From assembly GCA_934754505.1 (NCBI GenBank), contig CAKVIE010000012.1, forward strand, positions 1 to 61,009: a stretch of DNA of 61,009 nt. Reading direction: 5' to 3'. The stretch is from an uncultured Candidatus Melainabacteria bacterium (GTDB taxonomy: Bacteria; Cyanobacteriota; Vampirovibrionia; Gastranaerophilales; Gastranaerophilaceae). The position numbers and the translations under genes are program-made. Position 1 is the first letter of the stretch. Each line of letters opens with the position of its first letter. The notes beneath the pieces are model-generated. The model searched no databases, had not been told where the DNA came from, and was given only the letters and a program-made list of their open reading frames with translations. This document shows positions 52,420-60,577 of this stretch, in pieces.

Positions 52420-52908
52420 ATGGATAAAAACGAACAAGAAAAAGAAAAAATTGTTCAATCCTTTAGCAAAAAAGTAACTCCTGAAGTTGCTTTGCTCGGG
52501 CAGTATGTTCCTGTCACTAAAACGAAAAAATTCGACCTCAAAGGTGCGGATAAATTGCAATCAAACCCTTTTCAAAAAAAAGAAACGCCTAAATTCTGCA
52601 TTTACGACGGCGATTATCTCGGTATTGATAAAAATGATAATTCCGAAAAGAAACAAAAAGTCGTTTGGAGAATTTTGAAAAACATTTTGGCTAATATGCC
52701 CGTCATCAGTTTTTTTTTACTAAAGATAAAGCAGTTAAAGTTAAGGGAATTTCTTACTACGCTTGAGGTGGTGAATGCGAATACGGATAGAGCGGCAGAG
52801 TTTTTCGAGGGTAAAACGGTTTTAAACGAGGAAAAATACAGAAAAATTTGTGCCGAATTGAGAAATGCCCAAGAACTCGGAAAATTTTCAAAAGATATTA
52901 TCGGCTAA
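52420..52908 (+). CDS. Hypothetical protein with amphipathic central helix
   Basis: A 162-residue protein, not recognised. The N-terminal 80 residues are Lys-rich and polar; a hydrophobic helix (ILANMPVISFFLLKIKQLKL, about residues 89-108) follows, then a charged helical tail. The hydrophobic piece could be membrane-associated. GAGAAGGG precedes the ATG. Its 3' end faces a terminator shared with the GH77-like gene. Confidence 0.6.
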   Translation: MDKNEQEKEKIVQSFSKKVTPEVALLGQYVPVTKTKKFDLKGADKLQSNPFQKKETPKFCIYDGDYLGIDKNDNSEKKQKVVWRILKNILANMPVISFFLLKIKQLKLREFLTTLEVVNANTDRAAEFFEGKTVLNEEKYRKICAELRNAQELGKFSKDIIG

Positions 52909-53015
52909 TGCTTGTTATGCCTCGGTTCGGGCATGGTTTTTAAGTATTTTTATTTTGCGAAAGAATTCGGAGAATTTTTTTGAAAATTTTGAGAAAGGGT
53001 TTTTTGTATAAAAAA

Positions 53016-53045
53016 AAAGACCCTTTTTTGAGGGTCTTTGAATTT
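53016..53045. terminator. Bidirectional terminator before the GH77-like gene end
   Basis: AAAGACCC pairs with GGGTCTTT around an eight-base loop, with a run of A on the left (T on the minus strand) serving the minus-strand gene. Confidence 0.85.
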
Positions 53046-53063
53046 TTATTTTATTGATTAATA

Positions 53064-54995
53064 TTAGCCGATTTTCTTGTAGCCTTCTTTTGCTTCGATT
53101 TCATCAGCTTGTTCTCTTGTGTAAATTCCGCCTTTTTCTGCAAGATATTCACCAAATGCCTTAACTTTGTTGAATAATTCAGGCATCGTCTTGTCAAGTC
53201 CTCTGCGTTCCATAATGAATCTGTATGTATCCATTAAGTTTAATCCGTAACCGTCTTGAACTGCTCTGTGATAATTTTCTTCATAGTTCTTTTCAAGTCT
53301 GCATCTGTATTCATCTTTTACAGGGTTTTTCCAGTGTGTATCAACTTTATCACGTCTGCCGAGTACATCGTTGTAGAATGTGAAGTTGTTTTTAACGTTG
53401 AAACATTCTGCAAATTTGCCTAATGTGAATTTTCTGTTGTTTTCGTTAACGTTGTTGTTATCTTTGAAAAGAGTCCAATCGTGAGTGTTGAATACTCTCA
53501 TTAATGCGCCTACGTTTTCTTCTCTGATTTTCGGGTCTTCGGCACATTCAATAACACTTTCTCTGTCGTGGTTGTTCGTTCCTATTAACATTTGGTCGTC
53601 GTTTAAACCAACGTGGTCTTTTAACCATCTTGTATTCTTCCAGCCAAAGTTTTGTGCATCGTTTCTTTCTTCAACTGTTGTAAGAACTAACATTCCTTTT
53701 ACATCTTTGAACATATTTTTGTTTTTGATTAAGTCAAAGTCTGTTGTGTTTGCGTCAAATTCATAAACTAATTTTCTTTGGTCGAAATCTTCACCTTTGA
53801 TCTCTGTTGCAAGGTCTTCAAACATGTGCATGATTTTTGTTGTTTCTTCCAGGTGAATCATGCCGTTACCTTTGTCGTAAATCGGTTTCGCATGTGACCA
53901 ACCTACATCAAATCTGATACCGTCTGCTCTCATAAGGTTGAGTGCTGTTTTATCTCTTAAAAGTTGATGAGCAGGTCCTTCGTCTTCGTTTACAAGGCTG
54001 ATAACATCTTGTACGGGAAGTCCCCAACCTAATGATGCTTTGTTGCCGTTGTTTCCGTTGAGGAATGCATCAGGGAATGCAAGTTCTTCTTCGTATGAAA
54101 ATCCGATTGCTTGGTCAAGGAATAAATCCATTCCTTGTGCGTTTAATTCTTTTTTATATGCTGCCAATTCTTTTTCTGCGATAAATTGTTTGAATTGGAA
54201 AAAGTCGATTTCTTCTGCGTGATCCTTTTTCATTTGTTCAAATTCAGGCATCTTTTGTGCTCTGACTTCAGGATTTTTGTCAAAATCATAGAAGAATTTC
54301 GTTTTGTTTTCTTTTACAAGAATCGGCGCTAATGCTACTCTCGTTTGAATGTTTTCAATATCAACAGGTTCTTTTTGTGATTTGTATGCGTCAAATTCGT
54401 TTCTTAATTGTTCGAGTTCCGGTGTTGCTTCCATTTCTTTGAAGTTTTTGTATGCAACTTTTAACGTTTCGTTAATCGGATATTGGTCAGGAGCTTTTTT
54501 GCCAAGTTCATTATCATAATCGATTTGATTATCGCTTACACCGCTTTTTGTGTGTCTTGCAACAACTTTTTGTGCTTCCGCTTCGGGAAGAATTGAACCG
54601 TATTCGGGCTTCGTTAAGTTGAAGATGTTAATCATATCTTCACCAATCGTTAATGTCGAACGTTGGTATGCTCCGTAATAACCCTTTTCGTTATATGCTT
54701 CTTTAAGTCCTAATTGTCCAATGGGGAAGCTTGGTTTTACAGCCGTTGCACCTGCATAAACTTGCAAAAGTTCATTCATTCTGAATGATTCGGGAGAATT
54801 TATTTTGCCGACACCTGTATCTTGACTTGCCTGTGTAGGTAATCCTTGTGCATAACCTTTGCCTACCGATATTGCATCGTCATGCCCCAATGCGTGTCGA
54901 ACTTCTTTTATTAACTTCTTTTGTTCTTCTTCTTGTCTTGTAGAAAGAGCATTTCCAAAACTAACTTGTTGAAAACCGAGATTACCTACACGCAT
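53064..54995 (-). CDS. 4-alpha-glucanotransferase-like protein (GH77, divergent)
   Basis: A 643-residue protein. The middle and end follow the GH77 order: EEIDFFQFKQFIAEKELAAY, GMDLFLDQAIGFS, WGLPVQDV, LMRADGIRFDVGWSH (nucleophile Asp in RFD), LVYEFDANTTD (probable acid Glu) and GTNNHDRES (third acid). Several positions differ from MalQ (RFDVGW for RIDHFRG). The first ~200 residues are unlike MalQ and start with RVGNLGFQQVSFGN. I choose ATG 54995, with GGAG nine bases upstream, over 55010. It would disproportionate maltodextrins or glycogen in the cytosol. Confidence 0.65.
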   Translation of the reverse strand: MRVGNLGFQQVSFGNALSTRQEEEQKKLIKEVRHALGHDDAISVGKGYAQGLPTQASQDTGVGKINSPESFRMNELLQVYAGATAVKPSFPIGQLGLKEAYNEKGYYGAYQRSTLTIGEDMINIFNLTKPEYGSILPEAEAQKVVARHTKSGVSDNQIDYDNELGKKAPDQYPINETLKVAYKNFKEMEATPELEQLRNEFDAYKSQKEPVDIENIQTRVALAPILVKENKTKFFYDFDKNPEVRAQKMPEFEQMKKDHAEEIDFFQFKQFIAEKELAAYKKELNAQGMDLFLDQAIGFSYEEELAFPDAFLNGNNGNKASLGWGLPVQDVISLVNEDEGPAHQLLRDKTALNLMRADGIRFDVGWSHAKPIYDKGNGMIHLEETTKIMHMFEDLATEIKGEDFDQRKLVYEFDANTTDFDLIKNKNMFKDVKGMLVLTTVEERNDAQNFGWKNTRWLKDHVGLNDDQMLIGTNNHDRESVIECAEDPKIREENVGALMRVFNTHDWTLFKDNNNVNENNRKFTLGKFAECFNVKNNFTFYNDVLGRRDKVDTHWKNPVKDEYRCRLEKNYEENYHRAVQDGYGLNLMDTYRFIMERRGLDKTMPELFNKVKAFGEYLAEKGGIYTREQADEIEAKEGYKKIG

Positions 54996-55010
54996 TATAA
55001 ATTTCTCCAT

Positions 55011-55538
55011 TTTTTATCAAATACCACACATCAATCATAAAAGAAAAGCAATTAAAAAATTGCTAAATTCAATCAAATTGTTACAATATTTGAATGAATT
55101 GTTACAAATACACTTGTTTTTTAATTCGCAAAATTTGATTTTTTTAGCAAAAACAGCATTTTTTTGTCAATTTTTAGTCGATTTTTTCAAAAAATCATCA
55201 AGTTTTTAAGAAATCTTAGTTTAAAAAAACAAAACCCATGCCCGTCGAAATTTCTCCTCTAAACGAAGTATAAAAATTTCTGAAATTTTTAAAACCCTTG
55301 AAAATAGCGAGTTTCGGAAATTAATATCCCTAAAATTCACTGTTTTCGGCAAAATATTAAGTGTAACCGTTTTTTAATCTCTCTTTTTGTTAATTTTAAA
55401 TAACACTATTCGTAGGATTGCATGACATGACTTGTTTTTCGCTGTTTACATTTCTTAATACATGTTTGAGCAAAAAGGCAATAATTTAAGGAGTATATAC
55501 TTTATATATACAAGAGAGAATAAAAAAGAGAGTAGATT
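55011..55538. other. Divergent control region without genes
   Basis: No ORF. For the minus gene, AATTGTTACAA occurs twice at 55076-55086 and 55097-55107, 21 bp apart, and AGCAATT AAAA AATTGCT forms a hairpin at 55047-55064 in the probable leader. For the plus gene, GTATATA CTTTA TATATAC lies at 55493-55511 next to AAGGAG. The middle is AT-rich with a GATTTTTTCAAAAAATC dyad near 55173. Confidence 0.5.
55076..55107 (-). promoter_or_regulatory. Tandem operator-like repeats AATTGTTACAA
   Basis: Two identical 11-mers with centres 21 bp apart (two helical turns) about 80-110 bp upstream of the GH77-like start. The phase fits cooperative binding of a regulator, perhaps of glycogen or sugar metabolism. 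Confidence 0.4.
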
Positions 55539-56021
55539 ATGGCAGATTTCGCATACGGAAATTTATTAACAAGCGTATCTAAAAAAATATTCCCCAACGG
55601 TGTTGCATTTGAGGTATCGCAGCGACTGGACAGCATGACTGTTTTCAACGGTGCAGGCGGTGCTAACACTGACGGTTTGAGCGGTGATTTTAAAGGTTTG
55701 CAATCGCAGGCCATGAATATATTTAACTCTGTGAACGTAAATAACGCCGAGGAGCTTGAAAGTGCTTGTAAAAGTGCTGATATGGACGTAAACGTTACGG
55801 AGGTAAATTCCAAATATCAACTTGACGGTGACAATAAAATTTCGGCTTATACATTTATTGATAAGCACGGAAACGAAGTGACAATCAACAATGCGAATGC
55901 TAAAGAATATATTCAGCATGAACGGCAGGCTGTTGACGATTTGATTACGGGGGTAATCAATGAGGTTGCATCGGGTGAAATTACTCTGCCTGACTTGCCC
56001 GAGGACGATTTAGCCGCATAA
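55539..56021 (+). CDS. Hypothetical soluble protein
   Basis: A 160-residue protein, not recognised. It begins MADFAYGNLLTSVSKKIFPN, has a central region YQLDGDNKISAYTFIDKHGN with beta-hairpin character, and ends in an acidic helix (VNEVASGEITLPDLPEDDL-like). No signal peptide or membrane segment. The only close ribosome binding element is GAGAG at a spacing of about eight bases. A terminator follows directly, so it is monocistronic. Confidence 0.65.
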   Translation: MADFAYGNLLTSVSKKIFPNGVAFEVSQRLDSMTVFNGAGGANTDGLSGDFKGLQSQAMNIFNSVNVNNAEELESACKSADMDVNVTEVNSKYQLDGDNKISAYTFIDKHGNEVTINNANAKEYIQHERQAVDDLITGVINEVASGEITLPDLPEDDLAA

Positions 56022-56030
56022 AAGTTTAAA

Positions 56031-56060
56031 AGAGGTATTTAAAAAATGCCTCTTTTTTTG
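56031..56060 (+). terminator. Terminator after the hypothetical gene at 55539
   Basis: AGAGGTATT pairs with AATGCCTCT (one G-U pair) and is followed by seven T. Confidence 0.85.
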
Positions 56061-56078
56061 TGGGTAATTAATCTTTTT

Positions 56079-57155
56079 TTAATCAACAAAAAATTGTGCG
56101 GGAGTTGCGTACTGTATATTTTTGTAGGCATTTTCGGCTCTGAGTCGATTTACCGTTTTTATAAGAGTTTTTTTATCTGATATTAATTCTTCCGAATATG
56201 GAATTTGTCTTTCTTGTTCTACATAATATGCATAGGAAAATATCTGATAAATAAAATTTTCTTTTTCCGCCTTTGATTTTGCGTAATCCAAGAGATAAAG
56301 CACATGAGGAGAAATATCTTTTTGGTTATTTTTTGCGGTATAAGTTGCTTCAACATCAAATACAATATCTTTAACATTCAATTCTTTCATTTTGTCAAAG
56401 AATAAATCAATTTCTTCTACGGTATCATTATATCCGGGAGTAATCAGATATTTCATCATTATTTTGCTGTTTGAAGATTTATTTGCCGATTTTACATATT
56501 TTTCTATTGTATTTGTTACAATATCAAACTTATCGACATTTTTAATTTTTTTGTAAGTTTCTTTACAACCGCAGTCGAGTGAAATACAAGTTTGAATATT
56601 TCCTCTTTCTATTCCGTTAGAAAGAATTTGGCTAAAGCGTATTGCGGAAGTATAAACTTTTATGTTTGCATTTTGTTTGATGAATAAATCTGTTAAATCA
56701 TCAAAATGCTTCATAATGGTTGGTTCTCCGCCTACGAATACAACAAGTCCGCTGTCCGTTACTTTGAAATATCCTTTTTCGACCAAATCCACCATTGCAG
56801 GATATACATCGTAATATTTTTTATGAAATCTGTTTCCGTCACCGCAATAAATACATTTTGCATTGCAAAGTTTTATCGCAGAGAAAGCGAGTTCGGATAT
56901 GTATTTTTCTTCTGTATCTTCTTTTTCGTAAAGGTAACAACAACCTTCACACTCTTTAAGAATAGATTTTTTTTGGCGTTCTATTTTTTCTCTTTTGAGT
57001 TTGAAAATATGTTCCCAATCAATCGGTTCTCCGTTGTAATTTTCTATTAAGTTAGGCATTCCGAGTTTGTCGTGGTGTATAATACAACAATCATCAACTC
57101 GATTGCGTTCAAAAGATAAACCATGTTCTAAGTAATTACAGCCAAAATATTTCAT
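56079..57155 (-). CDS. Radical SAM protein
   Basis: A 358-residue radical SAM enzyme. The cluster motif is CNAKCIYCG (about residues 97-105), followed by VVFVGGEPTIMKH (the GGE motif) and SLDCGCKETYKKI. An N-terminal Cys-rich part (FGCNYLEHG, DDCCIIHHDKLG, CEGCCYL) precedes the radical SAM core, suggesting an extra cluster or the reversed order seen in some SPASM-related enzymes. I choose ATG 57155 because AAAAGGA lies seven bases upstream. The substrate is unknown; no peptide precursor is obvious nearby. Confidence 0.85.
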   Translation of the reverse strand: MKYFGCNYLEHGLSFERNRVDDCCIIHHDKLGMPNLIENYNGEPIDWEHIFKLKREKIERQKKSILKECEGCCYLYEKEDTEEKYISELAFSAIKLCNAKCIYCGDGNRFHKKYYDVYPAMVDLVEKGYFKVTDSGLVVFVGGEPTIMKHFDDLTDLFIKQNANIKVYTSAIRFSQILSNGIERGNIQTCISLDCGCKETYKKIKNVDKFDIVTNTIEKYVKSANKSSNSKIMMKYLITPGYNDTVEEIDLFFDKMKELNVKDIVFDVEATYTAKNNQKDISPHVLYLLDYAKSKAEKENFIYQIFSYAYYVEQERQIPYSEELISDKKTLIKTVNRLRAENAYKNIQYATPAQFFVD

Positions 57156-57271
57156 ACAAAATCCTTTTTCGATTATTATAGAATATTTATATTTTACAGG
57201 CAAATTATAATGGTTCGGGCAGTTTTTAAATTTTGAATATCTGTTTTGAAAAGCTATGAAGTTAATATTTC

Positions 57272-57841
57272 TCAGTAAACGATGTTGGCAAAGGGAGTGC
57301 CGATAGGATTTTTGTATAAAATTTTTAAGACTTCAATATCGTTTTGGCTTAAATTTGCGAGAGTTTTTGTGTGAGGGACAAACATAATGTCGTTTTCGTC
57401 TGTGCCGTGACCGAGTCCTGTGGCATGCCCGAATTCGTGAATAGCCGAGTGACGAATAGTGTTATCGGTTATTATCTTTGGCGAATTGGGGTTCGGTAAA
57501 CCGATTTCGATAGTAATTGCTTTGATTTCCGAGGCGATTATGCTTCGATATTTGCACATGCCCTCAAAAACTCTGCCCGTTTTGACCCAATTAACAACTA
57601 TGTCGGCATCGGTTGGCGTTTCGGTCTTTTGATAGTTAAATATTCCGAGCGGATTGTAAACAAGGGCTGCGTTTTCGACGATTTTGTAATAGTTATATTT
57701 TTCGTGGTCGGGCATGGGTGATGAGATTTTTGAGATATAAAATTTGATTATATTTTTTGAAAATCGGCATACACGACCGTTTATCATTGAATTTTTTATG
57801 TATTGTAAAAGTTTTTCGTCCATTAGATTATGGTAAATCAT
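57272..57841 (-). CDS. Matrixin-like zinc metalloprotease without signal peptide
   Basis: A 189-residue protein with the metzincin motif HEFGHATGLGHG (HExxHxxGxxH) near residue 133 and a following Met-containing stretch (NDIMFVPHT) suitable for a Met-turn. An IVVNWVKTGRVFEGM segment resembles the matrixin substrate strand. There is no signal peptide, so it may be cytosolic or exported in another way. A start at M7 is possible. Catalytic residues are intact. Confidence 0.82.
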   Translation of the reverse strand: MIYHNLMDEKLLQYIKNSMINGRVCRFSKNIIKFYISKISSPMPDHEKYNYYKIVENAALVYNPLGIFNYQKTETPTDADIVVNWVKTGRVFEGMCKYRSIIASEIKAITIEIGLPNPNSPKIITDNTIRHSAIHEFGHATGLGHGTDENDIMFVPHTKTLANLSQNDIEVLKILYKNPIGTPFANIVY

Positions 57842-57892
57842 GCCGAAATTTTTTGCAAATGAGTTGCGTTTTTGTGATAAATTTTATTTGTT

Positions 57893-58285
57893 ATGGTAAA
57901 GAAAATTTTCAAATTTCTATTAGGATTTGCGATATTATTTGCTTTTTATTATTTGAGTTTTTTCATTGTGAAAAGTTTTAATATCAAGCTCCCCGCAGCG
58001 GTTTTGGGGTTAATTTTGTTTGCCTTGTCTTTGATTTTCGGAATTGTCAAAGAGGAATGGATTGATACGACGGTAAATTTTTTGTTGAAAAATATGGCAC
58101 TTCTTTTTGTTCCGTTTGTTGTCGGTTTGAGTGCGTATAAATCGTTTTTGGCGAAAAATTTTGTCCCGATTTTGCTTGTTGTTTTGGTGACGACTACTTT
58201 GACAATAGTTTTTACGGGACTTTTGGCGGAATATGGTATTAAATTTGTCAGACTTCTCAAAATAAAGGGGGCTCATCGTGATTAA
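57893..58285 (+). CDS. lrgA: LrgA/CidA-family membrane protein
   Basis: A 130-residue protein with four membrane helices and the family pattern: FILNLFLF-like first helix, KLPAAVLGLILFALSLIFGI, LLKNMALLFVPFVVGLSAYK, and a C-terminal helix. LrgA/CidA proteins modulate murein hydrolase release or, with LrgB, move small acids such as pyruvate. It overlaps lrgB by eight bases. Confidence 0.85.
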   Translation: MVKKIFKFLLGFAILFAFYYLSFFIVKSFNIKLPAAVLGLILFALSLIFGIVKEEWIDTTVNFLLKNMALLFVPFVVGLSAYKSFLAKNFVPILLVVLVTTTLTIVFTGLLAEYGIKFVRLLKIKGAHRD

Positions 58286-58961
58286 CCCTTTTGGCTTTGT
58301 TTTGAGCGTTTCTCTTTATAAAATTGTCGAAAAATATAAAAATATTCCGATTTTGAAATATTTTCCGCCCATGTTGATTTCGGGTATATTAATAATAATT
58401 ATATTGGCAGTTTTTCATATAGATTTTGAAAAATATAATGAAAGTGCCTCGTGGCTTACGTTTTTGCTCATGCCTGCGACGATTTCGCTCGGATATCCTT
58501 TATATAAAAATATTCAAATTCTTTCTAAAAACAAAAGGGTAATTTATCCGATGTTTTTTGTGGCGGCTTTGTGTGCGGTGATTGCGACATATATTGTCGG
58601 AAAATTTTGCCATGCGGATATGAACGTATTGATTTCAATGCTGCCAAAGTCTGTTACGGCACCGATTGCCGTTGAAATTTCCAAAACCTCGGGAGGAGTT
58701 CCCGAATTTACGGTTTGTACGGTTGTTTTAACGGGTGTTTTCGGGGCTTTGACGGGGCATAAAATTTTGAAATTTTTGAAAGTTAAAAATGATATTGCAA
58801 TAGGACTTGCAATGGGGGCTGCAAGCCATGTTATCGGGACGGCAAAATGCCTTGAACAAGGTCGTGAAAAACAAGTTGTTATGAGTACTTTGGCACTCGT
58901 TACCGTCGGGATAATTACGGCTGTCATAATCCCTGTTCTGCTTTATTTATTGCATATTTAA
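58278..58961 (+). CDS. lrgB: LrgB/CidB-family membrane protein
   Basis: A 227-residue polytopic membrane protein with the LrgB hallmarks PATISLGYPLYKNI, LPKSVTAPIAVEISKTSGGV and GAASHVIGTAKCLEQG. It partners LrgA; together they are linked to cell lysis control and to pyruvate/glycolate transport. Start ATG or GTG lies within the end of lrgA, so translation is coupled. Confidence 0.92.
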   Translation: MINPFGFVLSVSLYKIVEKYKNIPILKYFPPMLISGILIIIILAVFHIDFEKYNESASWLTFLLMPATISLGYPLYKNIQILSKNKRVIYPMFFVAALCAVIATYIVGKFCHADMNVLISMLPKSVTAPIAVEISKTSGGVPEFTVCTVVLTGVFGALTGHKILKFLKVKNDIAIGLAMGAASHVIGTAKCLEQGREKQVVMSTLALVTVGIITAVIIPVLLYLLHI

Positions 58962-59045
58962 TTTGTTTTATGAATTTATTGTTTATCTTTTATTTTTGTG
59001 CTAAAATTGGCTTAAAATTAATATAAAACGATAAATGAGGCGGTC

Positions 59046-59705
59046 ATGACATCTGCTGAAACAATAACAACAACTGAAAATTTGCCAAAAGATGAGAGTA
59101 AGAAATATTCACCGAAAGAAGAATTTTTGAATGCATTTTCGCATGCATTGGGTGCAATGTTTGCAATTTATGCGATAGTTATGCTTGCGGTACATTCTTC
59201 ATCACCTTTGGAAGCTGCAACAACGGCGGTTTATGGTGCAATGTTGTTTATTTTGTTTCAGTCATCAACTTGTTATCATGCGATGACGAATGAAACGGCA
59301 AAAAAAGTTTTCCGAAAAATTGACCATAGTGCGATTTATCTTTTGATTGCGGGTACTTACACTCCTTTGCTTATGCTTGTTGTCGATTTTCCTTATTCCG
59401 TAATTATTATGGCGATTGTTTGGTATCTTGCCGTTACGGGAATTGTTTTTTCGTGCTTAACGCTTAAATTTAAAGGGCTTTCGACGGGATTATATATATT
59501 AATGGGCTGGATGTCGGCATTTTTATTCTATTCGCTTTGGAGTGCATCAAAAGAAGCCTTTTGGTTTTTACTTGCTGGCGGTTTGGCTTATACGCTCGGA
59601 AGTGTTTTTTATATGAAGGATAAAAAATATATGCATGCCATTTGGCATTTGTTTGTTTTGGCAGGTGCGATAATGCACTATTTTGCGATTTATTCGCTTT
59701 TATAA
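59046..59705 (+). CDS. Haemolysin III / PAQR-family membrane protein
   Basis: A 219-residue protein with seven membrane helices and PAQR motifs: EFLNAFSHALGAMFAIYAIV, SSTCYHAM, FRKIDHSAIYLLIAGTYTPL and YMHAIWHLFVLAGAIMHYFA. The conserved His and Asp residues bind a metal. These proteins are annotated as haemolysin III but are more likely membrane-homeostasis enzymes. GAGGCGG precedes the ATG. Its stop overlaps the stop of the convergent TPR gene by six bases. Confidence 0.92.
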   Translation: MTSAETITTTENLPKDESKKYSPKEEFLNAFSHALGAMFAIYAIVMLAVHSSSPLEAATTAVYGAMLFILFQSSTCYHAMTNETAKKVFRKIDHSAIYLLIAGTYTPLLMLVVDFPYSVIIMAIVWYLAVTGIVFSCLTLKFKGLSTGLYILMGWMSAFLFYSLWSASKEAFWFLLAGGLAYTLGSVFYMKDKKYMHAIWHLFVLAGAIMHYFAIYSLL

Positions 59706-60485
59706 TGTTTTTTTTGTTTTTTTAAGCTTTTTTTCAAGGTCTTTAAATAATTTTTTTGCTTTTTTATCTTGTGAATTTCTGCTTAAGCATTCTTGAGCAT
59801 TCTCAAAAGCCTTTTGGTATTGGCTTTCTGCCATATAAGTCAATGCTAATTGATAATAATTTTCTGCATGAGGTCTATCATAATAAATTGCTTTTCTGAG
59901 ATACAATTCCGAAAGCTCGTAGTCTTTTACATAATCGCGGTAAACTACGCCTAAATGATGGAAGGTTTCTGCGTTATTCGTTGATATGTCTAATGCTGTT
60001 TTTAACAGAAATACAGCATCTTCCCAGTTTTCGTTTTCGTAGTAAACAACCGCTAAATTATTTAATGTCTGAATGTGGCACGGATTAATTGTTAATGCTT
60101 GTTTGTAATAATCTTCTGCTTCTTGAGGCATTTTTAATAAATAATAACAGCAGCCTATATTAAAATTATTTTCTGCTGTGCATCCTTCACATTCAAGAAT
60201 TTGTAAATAGTATTTTAACGCATCTTTGTATTTACCGATAATTAAGCTGTAATATGCAAGATTTTTTATGTTTGACAAAGTATTGCAAACTTTTGCGATT
60301 TTCTTTCTGGTTTTAACTAATGATTTATAATCTTTTGCATCGGTATATAATTTAACTTTGTCATAAAGAAAAGAAATATCTTTTGTTTGTTCAAACAGCT
60401 GTTCTAATATTTCTGCAACTTCCTCTGTTTTACCTTGAGAAAGTAATTCTTTTATTTGAGCAGGTAAATCGGTTTGTGTTGGCAT
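59700..60485 (-). CDS. Tetratricopeptide repeat protein
   Basis: A 261-residue soluble protein with five or more TPRs: YYSLIIGKYKDALKYYLQIL, FNIGCCYYLLKMPQEAEDYY, NNLAVVYYENENWEDAVFLL, HHLGVVYRDYVKDYELSELY, YQLALTYMAESQYQKAFENA. The C terminus is a Lys-rich helix. It lies just after the repeat-protein gene at 60578 on the same strand, with a hairpin between them. Partner unknown. Confidence 0.88.
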   Translation of the reverse strand: MPTQTDLPAQIKELLSQGKTEEVAEILEQLFEQTKDISFLYDKVKLYTDAKDYKSLVKTRKKIAKVCNTLSNIKNLAYYSLIIGKYKDALKYYLQILECEGCTAENNFNIGCCYYLLKMPQEAEDYYKQALTINPCHIQTLNNLAVVYYENENWEDAVFLLKTALDISTNNAETFHHLGVVYRDYVKDYELSELYLRKAIYYDRPHAENYYQLALTYMAESQYQKAFENAQECLSRNSQDKKAKKLFKDLEKKLKKTKKTL

Positions 60486-60534
60486 AAGTTGTTCTATGTC
60501 TCCTTGTTTGAGAAAAAATCAGATTAATTTATTT

Positions 60535-60566
60535 TAATGGCAGCAACGTTAATGTTGCTGCCATTA
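60535..60566 (-). terminator. Long perfect hairpin after the Ser/Thr/Gly-rich gene
   Basis: TAATGGCAGCAAC pairs perfectly with GTTGCTGCCATTA around a six-base loop, extended by A-T pairs. On the minus strand it is followed by AAAATAAATTAATC rather than a T-run, so it may act as a processing or stability hairpin as well as a weak terminator. Confidence 0.6.
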
Positions 60567-60577
60567 AAGCTGTGTTT

